The notes: generated by a model from the letters alone, not told the origin. 64,000 bases of DNA from an uncultured Aquimarina sp. (GCA_947498785.1 CANMLS010000002.1:202975-266974), one strand, 5' to 3'. Positions 27,303 to 36,639 are shown, counted from the stretch's first letter. Program-made: numbers and translations.

Positions 27303-27698
27303 ATGGGAAAAAAAAGACCCAAAAAATGTATTAGTATAGAAGAAGCAAAAGAGCTTCAAAAAACATGGTGTGATACCAGAACACCAGAAATCGATAAGTG
27401 TCTTGGATTTGAAGATACCAGAGAGTTTTGGTGGAGCGTAGAAGAATTACAAGAATATCTTAAATATGTAAAAAAACAATCTAAAAAACAAGGAATCTGT
27501 AATCCTGGAATCAGAATATATTTTGGGGCCTATCCTAAGAACAAATGTAAAATGGATAGAGGGTACTCTACCGTTTTTTTGGCGCCAACAGGGGCTCCAG
27601 CTGGTGAAATGGGTAAAGGAGTACAAGGAGCACCAAATAATTATAACATTGAGGCTTATAACTGGGGAAGTAGTGAAGACCCTCCAAGTATATATTAA
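27303..27698 (+). CDS. Protein of unknown function (131 aa), two-component cluster
   Basis: Basic N-terminus (MGKKRPKK), no signal peptide. Conserved-looking parts are CISIEEAKELQKTW, TREFWWSVEELQEYLKYV, NPGIRIYFGAYP and GYSTVFLAPTGAP, the last resembling the core of a small flavobacterial family that I cannot name. Four cysteines are present, but no metal motif is clear. Its stop shares one base with the start of the membrane protein gene (TAATG), and the histidine kinase follows, so all three are probably one operon. A signalling role is inferred from context only. Confidence 0.72.
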   Translation: MGKKRPKKCISIEEAKELQKTWCDTRTPEIDKCLGFEDTREFWWSVEELQEYLKYVKKQSKKQGICNPGIRIYFGAYPKNKCKMDRGYSTVFLAPTGAPAGEMGKGVQGAPNNYNIEAYNWGSSEDPPSIY

Positions 27699-28393
27699 TG
27701 TTTATATTAGAGTTGTTTTTTCGTTTGGCTGAATTAATTTCTGCAATTGTAGGGACGATTTTTATTTCAAAATACCGTGCTAATAAGTTAACACGGTATT
27801 TTGTTTATTTTTTATGGTTGAATTTTTTTATAGAGATCTTTGGGAAATTACCTGGTTTAATAAAAACAATCAATAGTTTATCATTTCTTAAAGGTACATT
27901 TTTAGAACATAACATGTGGATGTATAATATATACACAATTTTTGGATATGTTTTTTATATAATTTATTTTAAGTATAATTTGCATCTAAAATCATTTAAA
28001 AAAATTTTAAACCTATTACTTGTTGTATTTTTTATTTCTTCTGTAGTTCATTTTTCTTTAACAGATGTTTTTTTTAAAAGACATTCTTTTTTTCCTATGA
28101 TTATAGGAACTTTCAGTCTTTTAATAGCAGTTTTCTTTTATTTTTATGAAATACTTAGAAGTGATAAAATTCTGGATTTTAATAAAGACTTAGTTTTTTA
28201 TGTGGCTATAGGAGCATTAGTTTTTCATTTATGCGCGCCACCTTTGTTTATTTATAGTGGTTACTATAATTTAAACAATATGAAAGATTTTGTTCAGATT
28301 AGACGTATTATTTTATATAGCGCAATAATTTTTATGTATACTTGTTATACTATTGGTTTTATCGTATGCTTCCGAAAGAACAAATCTTATTAA
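27698..28393 (+). CDS. Integral membrane protein of unknown function (about seven helices)
   Basis: 231 residues, nearly all hydrophobic, with roughly seven membrane segments separated by short charged loops. There is no catalytic motif. It overlaps the gene before it by 1 base and the sensor kinase after it by 28 bases. The tight packing suggests that it acts with the kinase as a membrane-bound sensor input, as in 7TM-sensor kinases split over two chains. Function is not established. Confidence 0.72.
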   Translation: MFILELFFRLAELISAIVGTIFISKYRANKLTRYFVYFLWLNFFIEIFGKLPGLIKTINSLSFLKGTFLEHNMWMYNIYTIFGYVFYIIYFKYNLHLKSFKKILNLLLVVFFISSVVHFSLTDVFFKRHSFFPMIIGTFSLLIAVFFYFYEILRSDKILDFNKDLVFYVAIGALVFHLCAPPLFIYSGYYNLNNMKDFVQIRRIILYSAIIFMYTCYTIGFIVCFRKNKSY

Positions 28394-29148
28394 TTGTTTA
28401 TTTTACTGCAATTATTCTTTTTTTTGTAGTATTTGGTATTGTCTTTTTTGTGGCTTTTCAACGACGAAAAAACAAATTATTACTGGAAAAATTAAGGGCA
28501 GAACAACGTTTTGAGGATGAGATTTTTAAATCTCGTATAGAAATACAAGAACAAGCTCTTAAAAATGTAAGTTGGGAACTACACGATAATATTGGTCAGT
28601 TACTATCTACTGCAGTAATGCAAATCAATATTATGAGCACTACCATAGATAATCAATCATCAGATTCACTACAAGATGTGCGTAAACTGGTAGGGGATAG
28701 TCTTCAGGAAATACGCAATTTATCCAAAACCTTAAATCATGAAGTGATTGAGAATGTGGGATTAGAAAAATCCATTCGGGTGGAGCTAAAGCGTTTTGAA
28801 AAACTTAATTTTTTAACTCCTACACTAACGATAAAGGGTGAAGAGGGGTATATTGACCCCAAAGATGAAATTATCCTATATCGCATTATTCAAGAATTTT
28901 TCTCTAATACTATTAAGCATGCAGAAGCTTCGAACCTCGATGTAGAACTGCAGTATACACCAGAAGCGCTTTATATAAAAATACAAGATGATGGGATAGG
29001 TTTTGATATGAAATCAGTACAGGTAAACTCTGGATTGTTAAATATGAAAAGTCGGGCTTCATTGGTTAAAGCAAATCTGGAGTATACATCTTCTCCTGGA
29101 AAAGGAGTCTTACTTACCTTGTCATATCCTATGTTAGATAGAAATTGA
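28366..29148 (+). CDS. NarL-type sensor histidine kinase (HisKA_3)
   Basis: The frame opens at 28342, but ATG 28366 gives MLPKEQILLIVYFTAI, one membrane helix at the N-terminus, and 260 residues. The phospho-acceptor is His73 in VSWELHDNIGQLLS (HisKA_3), followed by the HATPase domain with EFFSNTIKHAEA (N box), DDGIGFD (G1) and GKGVLLTL. There is no periplasmic sensing domain of its own; the membrane protein overlapping its start may supply it. The partner is very likely the LuxR-type regulator at 29391. Confidence 0.92.
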   Translation: MLPKEQILLIVYFTAIILFFVVFGIVFFVAFQRRKNKLLLEKLRAEQRFEDEIFKSRIEIQEQALKNVSWELHDNIGQLLSTAVMQINIMSTTIDNQSSDSLQDVRKLVGDSLQEIRNLSKTLNHEVIENVGLEKSIRVELKRFEKLNFLTPTLTIKGEEGYIDPKDEIILYRIIQEFFSNTIKHAEASNLDVELQYTPEALYIKIQDDGIGFDMKSVQVNSGLLNMKSRASLVKANLEYTSSPGKGVLLTLSYPMLDRN

Positions 29149-29390
29149 TTTAATACATTTGTAGTGTTGAGAATTATTTTCTCCATACAGATGATTTTAT
29201 AATTTAAACCCAGTTTATCAATGTCATTAAGTTAAGAAAGGATATTATTCCCATGTCGCAATGAGTCAGTTGAAGTGCAAATAAAAGCGAAAGCATTATT
29301 GGCCTTCAATAAGCTTAGTCTGATAATGTAAGAGTTGAATATAATGAGAGTGATTAACTGACTTAATGGTATACATAATAAAAAGCACAA

Positions 29391-30038
29391 ATGGATAAAA
29401 AAACTATAGTAATTGTTGATGACCATCTTTTATTTGCACAGTCTCTAGAAAGTTTGATCTCAAAGCTTGAAGCATATGAGGTTTTAGCAATTCTAAAGAA
29501 CGGAAAAGAACTTACACAATATTATCTTCATAAAAGAAAAACCCCAGATCTTATTCTTTTGGATGTAAAAATGCCAGTTATGGATGGTGTACAAACGATG
29601 CAATGGCTTAAAGAAAACAAACCAGATCAAAAAGTGTTGGCATTGACGATGGAAGATGATGAGGAAACTATTATCAAAATGCTCAGATCGGGAGCAAAAG
29701 GCTATTTGCTAAAGGATATTCATCCAGAGAATTTTGAGTTCGCTATGAAAATGGTGATAGAACAAGGGTTTTATTATTCAGGTAAGATAGAAAGCGCATT
29801 AAGAAATTCTGAAGGTATGGATAGCAGTAAAAACCTACAGGATAAATTAACAGACAAAGAAAGGGTCTTTTTAAAATTTGCGTGTTCAGAGCTTACCTAT
29901 AGAGATATTGCAGGAGAAATGAATCTAAGCCCCAAAACAATAGAAAATTATAGAGAAACTGTTTTTAGAAAGCTTGAAGTAAAAACAAGAGTAGGATTAG
30001 TGATCTATTGTATAAAAAATAAATTATTTAAGGTGTAG
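29391..30038 (+). CDS. LuxR/NarL-type response regulator
   Basis: 215 residues. Receiver domain with the acidic pair Asp10-Asp11 and the phospho-acceptor Asp58 in LILLDVKMPVMDG, and a Thr in LALTMED; then a GerE/LuxR helix-turn-helix, LTDKERVFLKFACSELTYRDIAGEMNLSPKTIENY. It binds DNA when phosphorylated, presumably by the kinase 242 bp upstream. The gap suggests its own promoter. The kinase-regulator gap (29149-29390) has only a 7-bp inverted repeat (GTCAGTT near 29265 / AACTGAC near 29356). Confidence 0.93.
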   Translation: MDKKTIVIVDDHLLFAQSLESLISKLEAYEVLAILKNGKELTQYYLHKRKTPDLILLDVKMPVMDGVQTMQWLKENKPDQKVLALTMEDDEETIIKMLRSGAKGYLLKDIHPENFEFAMKMVIEQGFYYSGKIESALRNSEGMDSSKNLQDKLTDKERVFLKFACSELTYRDIAGEMNLSPKTIENYRETVFRKLEVKTRVGLVIYCIKNKLFKV

Positions 30039-30299
30039 TTGGACTAAATCCCATAGAAGAGTGGGGCCTGTTTGAAGTGTATATAGGTTGAAATCTATTC
30101 TTAACTACTAATTGATGTTCTAGCTTGTTTCTGATCATAAATTCGAAAGTAATATTTTGTGGTTTTGAAATTGTTGAAAAGTGTAGAGAGCTCAAGAGAA
30201 TGTGGTGATAATGGGATGTTTCAGTAGATTTTACTAAAGTATAAATACCATTTTTTTCAAAGTTTAGTTATAAACATGTGTATCGATTAAATATTTTAT
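30039..30299. other. Intergenic region between response regulator and ilv leader
   Basis: No reading frame or strong stem-loop was found. A weak CCCA / TGGG hairpin near 30052 could help to end the response-regulator transcript, but there is no U-run. Confidence 0.4.
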
Positions 30300-30307
30300 T
30301 ATATTTG
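30300..30307 (+). promoter_or_regulatory. -7 element upstream of the ilv leader
   Basis: TATATTTG fits TAnnTTTG. No good TTTG box lies 19-21 bp upstream, so the call is tentative. Transcription would start near 30313, a few bases before the first leader ATG at 30318, making that peptide nearly leaderless. Confidence 0.4.
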
Positions 30308-30317
30308 ATCACAATAA

Positions 30318-30380
30318 ATGAATACAAAAAATATAAATATCAACACGGTCATTAGCATTGAGGTAATTGTTTTATCTTGA
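30318..30380 (+). CDS. Branched-chain amino acid leader peptide 1 (20 aa)
   Basis: ATG to TGA encodes MNTKNININTVISIEVIVLS: nine of twenty residues are Ile, Val or Leu, concentrated in VISIEVIVL. This is what an ilv attenuator leader peptide looks like: the ribosome would stall at the Ile/Val codons when charged tRNAs are scarce. It is followed at once by a hairpin strand (30381-30400) and then by an intrinsic terminator. No other start or longer frame competes. The presumed promoter is immediately upstream. Confidence 0.7.
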   Translation: MNTKNININTVISIEVIVLS

Positions 30381-30445
30381 TAAGGGGGCATGTTGATATT
30401 AAAAAATATAAATAATCCCTTTACTTCAGTAAAGGGATTTTTTTT
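30336..30445 (+). promoter_or_regulatory. Attenuator module 1 of the ilv operon
   Basis: Strand 1, AATATCAACA (30336-30345, inside the peptide gene), pairs perfectly with strand 2, TGTTGATATT (30391-30400). Strand 2 also contains TAAGGG (30381-30386), which can pair with CCCTT (30417-30421) of the terminator, giving a competing antiterminator. This 1:2, 2:3, 3:4 scheme is that of translation-coupled attenuation. Confidence 0.68.
30414..30445 (+). terminator. Attenuator terminator 1
   Basis: Stem AATCCCTTTAC / GTAAAGGGATT at 30414-30439 with a TTCA loop, followed by a T-run to 30445. It lies about 390 bp before ilvD with no gene between except the second leader, so it can only act on the leader transcript. 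Confidence 0.85.
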
Positions 30446-30469
30446 GAACCAATTTTAAAATAATTAAGA

Positions 30470-30526
30470 ATGTTTAATAACAACAATGTCAGCGTCATGA
30501 TTAGTATAGTGATTAGCTCACCATGA
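30470..30526 (+). CDS. Branched-chain amino acid leader peptide 2 (18 aa)
   Basis: ATG to TGA encodes MFNNNNVSVMISIVISSP, with three Ile and three Val in VSVMISIVI. It lies 25 bases after the T-run of terminator 1 and has its own terminator 36 bases later. The sequence after its stop, TGATAAGGGG..TGTTGAT, repeats the arrangement after leader 1, so the two are copies of one regulatory module. Confidence 0.68.
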   Translation: MFNNNNVSVMISIVISSP

Positions 30527-30590
30527 TAAGGGGTGTTGATGTATTAAAATATACAAAAAAAATCCCTTCAGACTTGGAGGGTTTTTTTTA
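30481..30590 (+). promoter_or_regulatory. Attenuator module 2 of the ilv operon
   Basis: CAACA (30481-30485) can pair with TGTTG (30534-30538); AAGGG (30528-30532) can instead pair with CCCTT (30564-30568) of the terminator. The pairing is weaker than in module 1, but the order of elements is the same and TGATAAGGGG is shared with the first copy. Confidence 0.6.
30562..30590 (+). terminator. Attenuator terminator 2
   Basis: Stem CCCTTCA (30564-30570) / TGGAGGG (30575-30581) with one T·G pair and a four-base loop, then T-run 30582-30589. It precedes ilvD by about 250 bp. Confidence 0.8.
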
Positions 30591-30837
30591 GACCAAAATG
30601 TAGAATTAATTAAAAATTAACAAATAGTGATTGTAAAAAAAATAGATATAAATCACTGATAATCAGTTATTAATAATAGAACGGGGTGTATTGGATATTG
30701 TAAGGATATTGAATAATCTCTATCAGTTTAGGTATAAGGAAATAATTTTACATTATAGTTTATTTAATGCGATACGAATACCGCAAAATAACAGTTAAAA
30801 TATTGAATAATTAACAAAAAACTCACATTCAAAAGGA

Positions 30838-32514
30838 ATGAGCATCAATAAATATAGTAAACAAGTCACTCAAGACGATACACAACCAGCAGCACAAGCA
30901 ATGCTTCATGCTATTGGTTTAACTGATGAAGATTTTAATAAACCTTTGGTCGGAATTGCAAGTACAGGATATGAAGGAAATCCTTGTAATATGCATCTTA
31001 ATGATCTTGCTAAATTAGTAAAACAAGGAACAGCAGAAGAAGATGTTGTAGGACTTATTTTTAATACTATTGGAGTAAGTGATGGAATTTCTATGGGAAC
31101 TCCAGGAATGCGTTTTTCATTGCCTTCAAGAGATGTTATTGCAGATTCTATGGAAACCGTGGTTCAGGCAATGTCTTATGATGGAATGGTTACCGTTGTA
31201 GGATGTGATAAGAATATGCCTGGTGCTTTAATGGCAATGTTAAGGTTAAATAGACCTTCAATCTTGGTATATGGTGGTACAATTGCATCTGGATGTCATG
31301 AAGGAAAGAAGTTAGATATTGTTTCTGCTTTTGAAGCTTGGGGAGAAAAAGTTGCAGGAACGATGCAGCAAGAGGAGTATAAATGCGTAATCAAAAAAGC
31401 AATTCCAGGAGCTGGTGCCTGTGGAGGAATGTATACAGCTAATACTATGGCTTCGGCAATAGAAGTTCTAGGAATGTCATTACCCTATAATTCATCAAAC
31501 CCAGCGATTAGCGACGATAAAAAAGAAGAAAGTATCGCTGCAGGTCGTGCCATGCGATTGCTCTTAGAAAAAGATATAAAACCAAAGGATATAGTCACCA
31601 AAAAATCCTTGGAGAATGCAATACGATTGGTTACGATCCTTGGAGGATCTACTAATGCAGTATTACACTTTTTGGCAATTGCAAGAGCAGCAGATGTAGA
31701 TTTTACATTAGCAGATTTCCAAAGAATTAGTGATGAAACTCCATTTCTGGCAGACCTAAAACCAAGTGGTAAATATCTTATGGAAGATTTGCATAAAGTT
31801 GGAGGTATTCCTGCAGTGTTGAAATATTTACTAAAGAAAGGAATATTAAATGGAGAATGCTTGACTGTAACTGGAAAAACATTGGCAGAAAACTTATTAG
31901 ATGTACCAGATCTTACAGAAGGTCAGGATGTAATAAAGCCTTTAGAAAACCCTATCAAGCAAACAGGACACTTAAGAATTATGTTTGGTAATCTTGCCGA
32001 AGACGGATGTGTTGCAAAGATAACAGGAAAAGAAGGATTACGTTTTCAAGGAAAAGCTAAAGTGTTTGATGGGGAATATGATGCTAATGACGGAATTAGA
32101 GATGGAAAAGTAGAAAAAGGAGATGTCGTCGTCATTAGGTATGAAGGACCAAAAGGAGGGCCAGGAATGCCAGAAATGCTTAAACCAACTGCTGCAATTA
32201 TGGGAGTAGGTTTGGGTAAAGATGTAGCTTTGATTACAGATGGAAGATTCTCAGGAGGAACCCACGGATTTGTTGTCGGACATATTACTCCTGAAGCTCA
32301 AAAAGGTGGTTTGATAGCATTAGTAAAAGATGGAGATATTATTACAATTGATGCAGAAACAAATGCAATAACTGTAGATATTGATGAGAAAGAAATAGAG
32401 AAAAGAAGAGCTTCTTGGGTACAACCAGAATTGAAATTTAGCAAAGGTGTATTGTATAAATATGCAAATACAGTTTCATCAGCATCACAAGGATGTGTAA
32501 CTGATGAATTTTAA
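30838..32514 (+). CDS. ilvD: Dihydroxy-acid dehydratase
   Basis: 558 residues, full length. Iron-sulfur ligand cysteines are in [19 protein letters not shown] and [14 protein letters not shown]; the C-terminus has [21 protein letters not shown]. It dehydrates 2,3-dihydroxy-isovalerate and -methylvalerate, the third step of Val/Ile synthesis. It is the first structural gene after the tandem attenuators, and ilvB follows after 129 bp. Confidence 0.97.
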   Translation: MSINKYSKQVTQDDTQPAAQAMLHAIGLTDEDFNKPLVGIASTGYEGNPCNMHLNDLAKLVKQGTAEEDVVGLIFNTIGVSDGISMGTPGMRFSLPSRDVIADSMETVVQAMSYDGMVTVVGCDKNMPGALMAMLRLNRPSILVYGGTIASGCHEGKKLDIVSAFEAWGEKVAGTMQQEEYKCVIKKAIPGAGACGGMYTANTMASAIEVLGMSLPYNSSNPAISDDKKEESIAAGRAMRLLLEKDIKPKDIVTKKSLENAIRLVTILGGSTNAVLHFLAIARAADVDFTLADFQRISDETPFLADLKPSGKYLMEDLHKVGGIPAVLKYLLKKGILNGECLTVTGKTLAENLLDVPDLTEGQDVIKPLENPIKQTGHLRIMFGNLAEDGCVAKITGKEGLRFQGKAKVFDGEYDANDGIRDGKVEKGDVVVIRYEGPKGGPGMPEMLKPTAAIMGVGLGKDVALITDGRFSGGTHGFVVGHITPEAQKGGLIALVKDGDIITIDAETNAITVDIDEKEIEKRRASWVQPELKFSKGVLYKYANTVSSASQGCVTDEF

Positions 32515-32523
32515 AAAAGTATT

Positions 32524-32625
32524 CCAATGTAAACGCAAGCATTGGTTTCTATGAAATAGTCATTCTGGTGAACATAAAACCTGAATGTGTAAGAATTCTA
32601 AGTCTGGATTATTTTGATCTAGACT
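32524..32625 (+). other. Three consecutive hairpins between ilvD and ilvB
   Basis: Hairpins: CCAATG/CATTGG (32524-32545); CATTCtGGT/ACCtGAATG (32561-32587); AGTCTGGATT/GATCTAGACT (32601-32625, ten pairs including G·T). None has a U-run, so they are not typical terminators. They may protect or cut the mRNA to set ilvD versus ilvBN levels. Confidence 0.45.
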
Positions 32626-32643
32626 CTAAATAAAAAAACGCGT

Positions 32644-34377
32644 ATGGAAACACAAACGCAAACAGTGAAAAAAGAAACTAAAGTACCAACAGAAAAAATG
32701 ACTGGAGCCGAAGCGGTTATTAGATGTCTTTTGGCAGAAGGTGTAGATTTGATTTATGGGTATCCTGGAGGGGCAATTATGCCAGTATATGATGAACTCT
32801 ATAAATATCAAGACCAGTTACACCATGTATTAACCAGACATGAACAAGGTGCTACACATGCTGCCCAAGGGTACGCCAGAACAAGTGGTCGAGTAGGAGT
32901 TGCAATTGCAACTTCTGGACCGGGAGCCACTAATTTTGTAACGGGAATAGCAGATGCACAGATTGATTCTACTCCTATGGTTTGTATCACAGGTCAGGTC
33001 GGATCTCATCTATTGGGATCTGATGCATTTCAAGAAACAGATATTATTGGAATCTCTACCCCAATTACAAAATGGAATCATCAAGTAACAAAAGCAGAAG
33101 ATATCCCAACGGTACTTGCAAAAGCTTTTTATATTGCTCGTTCTGGTAGACCAGGACCTGTTTTAATTGATATTACCAAAGATGCTCAGTTTGACGAATT
33201 AGATTTTGTTTATGAAAAATGTAAAGGAGTACGAAGTTATCAGGCAATACCAGATACAGATCCCAAAAGCCTAGAGGATGCAGCAAAACTTATAAATGGA
33301 GCAAAAAAGCCAATGATTATTTTTGGTCAAGGAGTGATTCTGGGAGAAGCAGAAGAAGAATTAAAAAACTTCATAGAAAAAACAGGAATACCGGCTACAT
33401 GGACGATACTAGGTCTCTCTGCGTTGCCAACATCACATCCATTAAATGTAGGGATGGTTGGTATGCACGGTAATTATGGACCGAATAAATTAACTAATGA
33501 ATGTGATGTATTATTGGCCATCGGAATGCGTTTTGATGATAGGGTAACCGGAAAATTAGAGACATATGCAAAACAGGCTAAAGTTGTTCATTTTGAAATC
33601 GATCCAGCAGAGGTTGATAAGAATGTGAAGGTAGAAGTTGCAGTAATGGGAGATGTCAAAAACACACTTGCCAAAATACTTCCTTTAGTAAAATCGGGCA
33701 CATATGACTCTTGGTTACAAGAATTTAAAGATTATGATGCCATAGAATATGATAAAGTAATCAAAAAAGAATTGTTTCCTAGTAAAGAAAAGCTGTCTAT
33801 GGGAGAAGTGCTTAGAGGAATCAATCTAGAAACCAAAGGAGATGCAGTTATTGTATCTGATGTAGGACAACATCAGATGATTGCTTGTCGATATGCAGAG
33901 TTTACCAAAACCAAAAGTAATGTTACTTCTGGAGGATTAGGTACAATGGGATTTGCATTACCAGCGGCAATTGGAGCAAAAATGGGAGCTCCAGATAGAG
34001 AGGTTATTGCTATCATAGGTGATGGAGGATATCAAATGACTATTCAGGAACTAGGTACAATTTTTCAAACCAAAGTACCTGTAAAAATTGTTGTTTTAAA
34101 TAATGATTTTCTTGGGATGGTAAGACAATGGCAGCAACTATTTTTTGATAAAAGATACGCTTCGACAGAATTGGTAAATCCAGATTTTATAAAAATAGCA
34201 GAAGGATATCATATAAAATCAAAAAGAGTAACTGAAAGAGAAAATTTACAGGATGCAATTGCAGAAATGATTGCATGCGAAGGGCCTTATTTCCTAGAAG
34301 TATGTGTCGAAAAAGAAAATAATGTATTTCCGATGATTCCAACAGGAGCATCAGTTTCTGATATAAGATTAGAGTAA
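32644..34377 (+). CDS. ilvB: Acetolactate synthase, catalytic subunit
   Basis: 577 residues. The activating Glu lies in TRHEQGATHAAQGYAR; the N-terminal PYR domain has LIYGYPGGAIMPVYDEL; the TPP-binding motif is GDGGYQMTIQELGT ... NND. FAD-binding central domain present. It condenses pyruvate (or pyruvate with 2-oxobutyrate), the committed step of branched-chain synthesis. The small subunit gene starts 2 bp after the stop codon, so the two are co-translated. Confidence 0.97.
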   Translation: METQTQTVKKETKVPTEKMTGAEAVIRCLLAEGVDLIYGYPGGAIMPVYDELYKYQDQLHHVLTRHEQGATHAAQGYARTSGRVGVAIATSGPGATNFVTGIADAQIDSTPMVCITGQVGSHLLGSDAFQETDIIGISTPITKWNHQVTKAEDIPTVLAKAFYIARSGRPGPVLIDITKDAQFDELDFVYEKCKGVRSYQAIPDTDPKSLEDAAKLINGAKKPMIIFGQGVILGEAEEELKNFIEKTGIPATWTILGLSALPTSHPLNVGMVGMHGNYGPNKLTNECDVLLAIGMRFDDRVTGKLETYAKQAKVVHFEIDPAEVDKNVKVEVAVMGDVKNTLAKILPLVKSGTYDSWLQEFKDYDAIEYDKVIKKELFPSKEKLSMGEVLRGINLETKGDAVIVSDVGQHQMIACRYAEFTKTKSNVTSGGLGTMGFALPAAIGAKMGAPDREVIAIIGDGGYQMTIQELGTIFQTKVPVKIVVLNNDFLGMVRQWQQLFFDKRYASTELVNPDFIKIAEGYHIKSKRVTERENLQDAIAEMIACEGPYFLEVCVEKENNVFPMIPTGASVSDIRLE

Positions 34378-34379
34378 TT

Positions 34380-34913
34380 ATGGAGAAAGAAAATTTTACA
34401 ATTTCGGTATATACCGAAAATAATATAGGATTACTGAACAGAATATCAGCAATATTCTTGAAGCGTCATATCAATTTGGATAGTATGACAGCTTCTGCAT
34501 CAGAGATCAAGGATGTTTTTCGATTTACAATAGTAGTAAAAGTGACAGAGGAACAAGTAAAAAAGATAATTGGTCAGATCGAAAAACAAATTGAAGTTAT
34601 AAAAGCGTTTTATCATAAAGATGAAGAAACAATTTATCAAGAAACAGCATTGTTTAAGGTAGCTTCAAAATTATTGTTTGAAGATCGACAAATTCAAAAT
34701 GTAATTAAAAACAGCAACGCTAATATTGTAACCGTAACTCCAGAATTTTTTGTATTAGAGAAAACTGGAAGACGAAGAGAAGTAGAGGCTTTGTATCGTA
34801 AGTTAGAACCTTTTGGATTGATGCAATTTGTGCGTTCTGGTAGAATTGCTGTTACCAAAGATAAAATGCATATCTCTAAAATATTAGAAAACTTTGGGTC
34901 AGAAGCTGTGTAA
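34380..34913 (+). CDS. ilvN: Acetolactate synthase, regulatory subunit
   Basis: 177 residues. The N-terminal ACT domain (FTISVYTENNIGLLNRISAIFLKRHINLDSMT) binds valine and gives feedback control of IlvB. The C-terminal domain (VTPEFFVLEKTGRRREVEALYRKLEPFGL) belongs to the AHAS small-subunit family. Follows ilvB at 2 bp. Confidence 0.95.
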   Translation: MEKENFTISVYTENNIGLLNRISAIFLKRHINLDSMTASASEIKDVFRFTIVVKVTEEQVKKIIGQIEKQIEVIKAFYHKDEETIYQETALFKVASKLLFEDRQIQNVIKNSNANIVTVTPEFFVLEKTGRRREVEALYRKLEPFGLMQFVRSGRIAVTKDKMHISKILENFGSEAV

Positions 34914-34927
34914 GGGATAGTAACGAC

Positions 34928-34984
34928 ATCCCCTGAACTTGTTTTCAGGGATACAGTGGATAGCCCGTCCCGATAGGGGACACT
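34928..34984. repeat. REP-like palindromic element between ilvN and ilvC
   Basis: The hairpin ATCCCCTGAA-cttgt-TTTCAGGGAT (34928-34952) contains CCTGAACTTGTTT-CAGG, a core seen in repetitive palindromes of many Flavobacteriaceae. Next to it is a second imperfect hairpin, AGTG..CCC/GGG..CACT (34955-34984). It lies inside the operon, where such elements often protect upstream mRNA. No second copy was recognised in the window. Confidence 0.6.
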
Positions 34985-35054
34985 ATAAAAGACAAACAAC
35001 TATAAATCAAAATTAAATCAAATTTCCGAACGGAAATGACAAATTAGGAAGGAA

Positions 35055-36530
35055 ATGGCAAACTATTTTAATACGCTATCATTAAGAGATCAATTAACAC
35101 AATTAGGAAAATGTAGATTCATGAATTCTGAAGAATTTTCAGATGGAATCGATGCATTAAAAGAAAAAAAGATAGTTATCGTTGGATGCGGTGCCCAAGG
35201 TCTTAATCAAGGATTAAATATGAGGGATTCTGGTTTGGATATCTCATATGCACTTCGTGAAGGCGCTATAAAGGAGAAAAGACAATCCTTTGTAAATGCA
35301 TCTGATAATGAATTTAATGTAGGAACTTATGAAGAATTAATACCAAATGCAGATGTAGTTATTAATCTTACTCCAGATAAGCAACATACTTCAGTAGTTA
35401 ATGCAGTAATGCCTTTAATGAAAAAAGGAGCTACTTTATCATATTCTCATGGATTTAATATTGTAGAAGAAGGTACTCAGATCAGAGAAGATCTTACAGT
35501 AATTATGGTTGCACCTAAATGTCCTGGATCAGAAGTAAGAGAAGAATATAAAAGAGGGTTTGGAGTGCCAACGTTAATTGCCGTGCATCCAGAGAATGAT
35601 CCTCATGGACATGGTTTAGAACAAGCCAAAGCATATGCTGTAGGAACAGGAGGTGATAGAGCAGGAGTATTAGAGTCTTCATTTGTTGCCGAAGTAAAAT
35701 CTGATCTAATGGGTGAGCAAACAATTCTTTGTGGATTGTTACAGACGGGATCAATTTTATGTTTTGATAAAATGATAGAAAAAGGAATCGATGCAGGATA
35801 TGCTTCTAAATTGATTCAATATGGATGGGAAACCATTACTGAAGGATTAAAATATGGTGGAATTACTAATATGATGGATAGATTATCCAACCCTTCAAAA
35901 ATTAAAGCTTTTGAATTGTCTGAAGAGTTAAAAGAAATTATGCGTCCATTATTTCAAAAGCATATGGATGATGTTATTTCTGGACATTTTTCTAAAACCA
36001 TGATGGAAGACTGGGCAAATGATGATCAAAACTTATTATCATGGAGAGCTGCTACAGGAGAAACAGCATTCGAAAAAACTCCTGCTGGAAACGTAGAGAT
36101 TTCTGAACAAGAATTCTATGACAATGGTGTTTTAATGGTTGCTTTTGTAAGAGCAGGTGTTGAGTTGGCTTTTGAAGCTATGACAGATTCTGGAATCATT
36201 GCAGAATCAGCATACTATGAATCTTTACATGAGACTCCGCTTATTGCCAATACGATTGCGCGTAAAAAGTTATTTGAGATGAACCGTGTTATTTCTGATA
36301 CCGCAGAGTATGGATGTTACCTATTTGATCATGCATGCAAACCATTATTGGGAGATTTTATGAAAAAAATTGATACGGATGTAATAGGAAAAAAATATGA
36401 TGAAGGTAAAAATAATGGTGTAGATAATGCTAAAATCATAGATGTGAATGCTGCATTGCGTAATCATCCAATCGAAGTTGTCGGAGCAAGACTTAGAGCG
36501 TCTATGACAGCAATGAAACCAATAGTATAA
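35055..36530 (+). CDS. ilvC: Ketol-acid reductoisomerase, class II (long form)
   Basis: 491 residues, the long class II form with a duplicated C-terminal knotted domain. NADPH-binding motif [20 protein letters not shown]; metal-binding region [11 protein letters not shown] and later acidic residues. It converts acetolactate or acetohydroxybutyrate to dihydroxy acids. Class II is usual in enterics and Bacteroidetes. It is 141 bp from ilvN, the gap being mostly the REP-like element. Confidence 0.97.
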   Translation: MANYFNTLSLRDQLTQLGKCRFMNSEEFSDGIDALKEKKIVIVGCGAQGLNQGLNMRDSGLDISYALREGAIKEKRQSFVNASDNEFNVGTYEELIPNADVVINLTPDKQHTSVVNAVMPLMKKGATLSYSHGFNIVEEGTQIREDLTVIMVAPKCPGSEVREEYKRGFGVPTLIAVHPENDPHGHGLEQAKAYAVGTGGDRAGVLESSFVAEVKSDLMGEQTILCGLLQTGSILCFDKMIEKGIDAGYASKLIQYGWETITEGLKYGGITNMMDRLSNPSKIKAFELSEELKEIMRPLFQKHMDDVISGHFSKTMMEDWANDDQNLLSWRAATGETAFEKTPAGNVEISEQEFYDNGVLMVAFVRAGVELAFEAMTDSGIIAESAYYESLHETPLIANTIARKKLFEMNRVISDTAEYGCYLFDHACKPLLGDFMKKIDTDVIGKKYDEGKNNGVDNAKIIDVNAALRNHPIEVVGARLRASMTAMKPIV

Positions 36531-36639
36531 GTCATTAAATTTTTGTTTGGCCGGGTCTGTTAAAGTTTTAAGATGTGTATTGTGTAACCTTTGATAGATC
36601 TAGGCTAGCAAAATTTTATAAAAAATAGAGATTATAGTC

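Noticed and set aside
34694..34999. A 101-residue minus-strand frame over the end of ilvN
   Set aside because: Antisense to ilvN and the REP-like hairpins; no start signal or family pattern.
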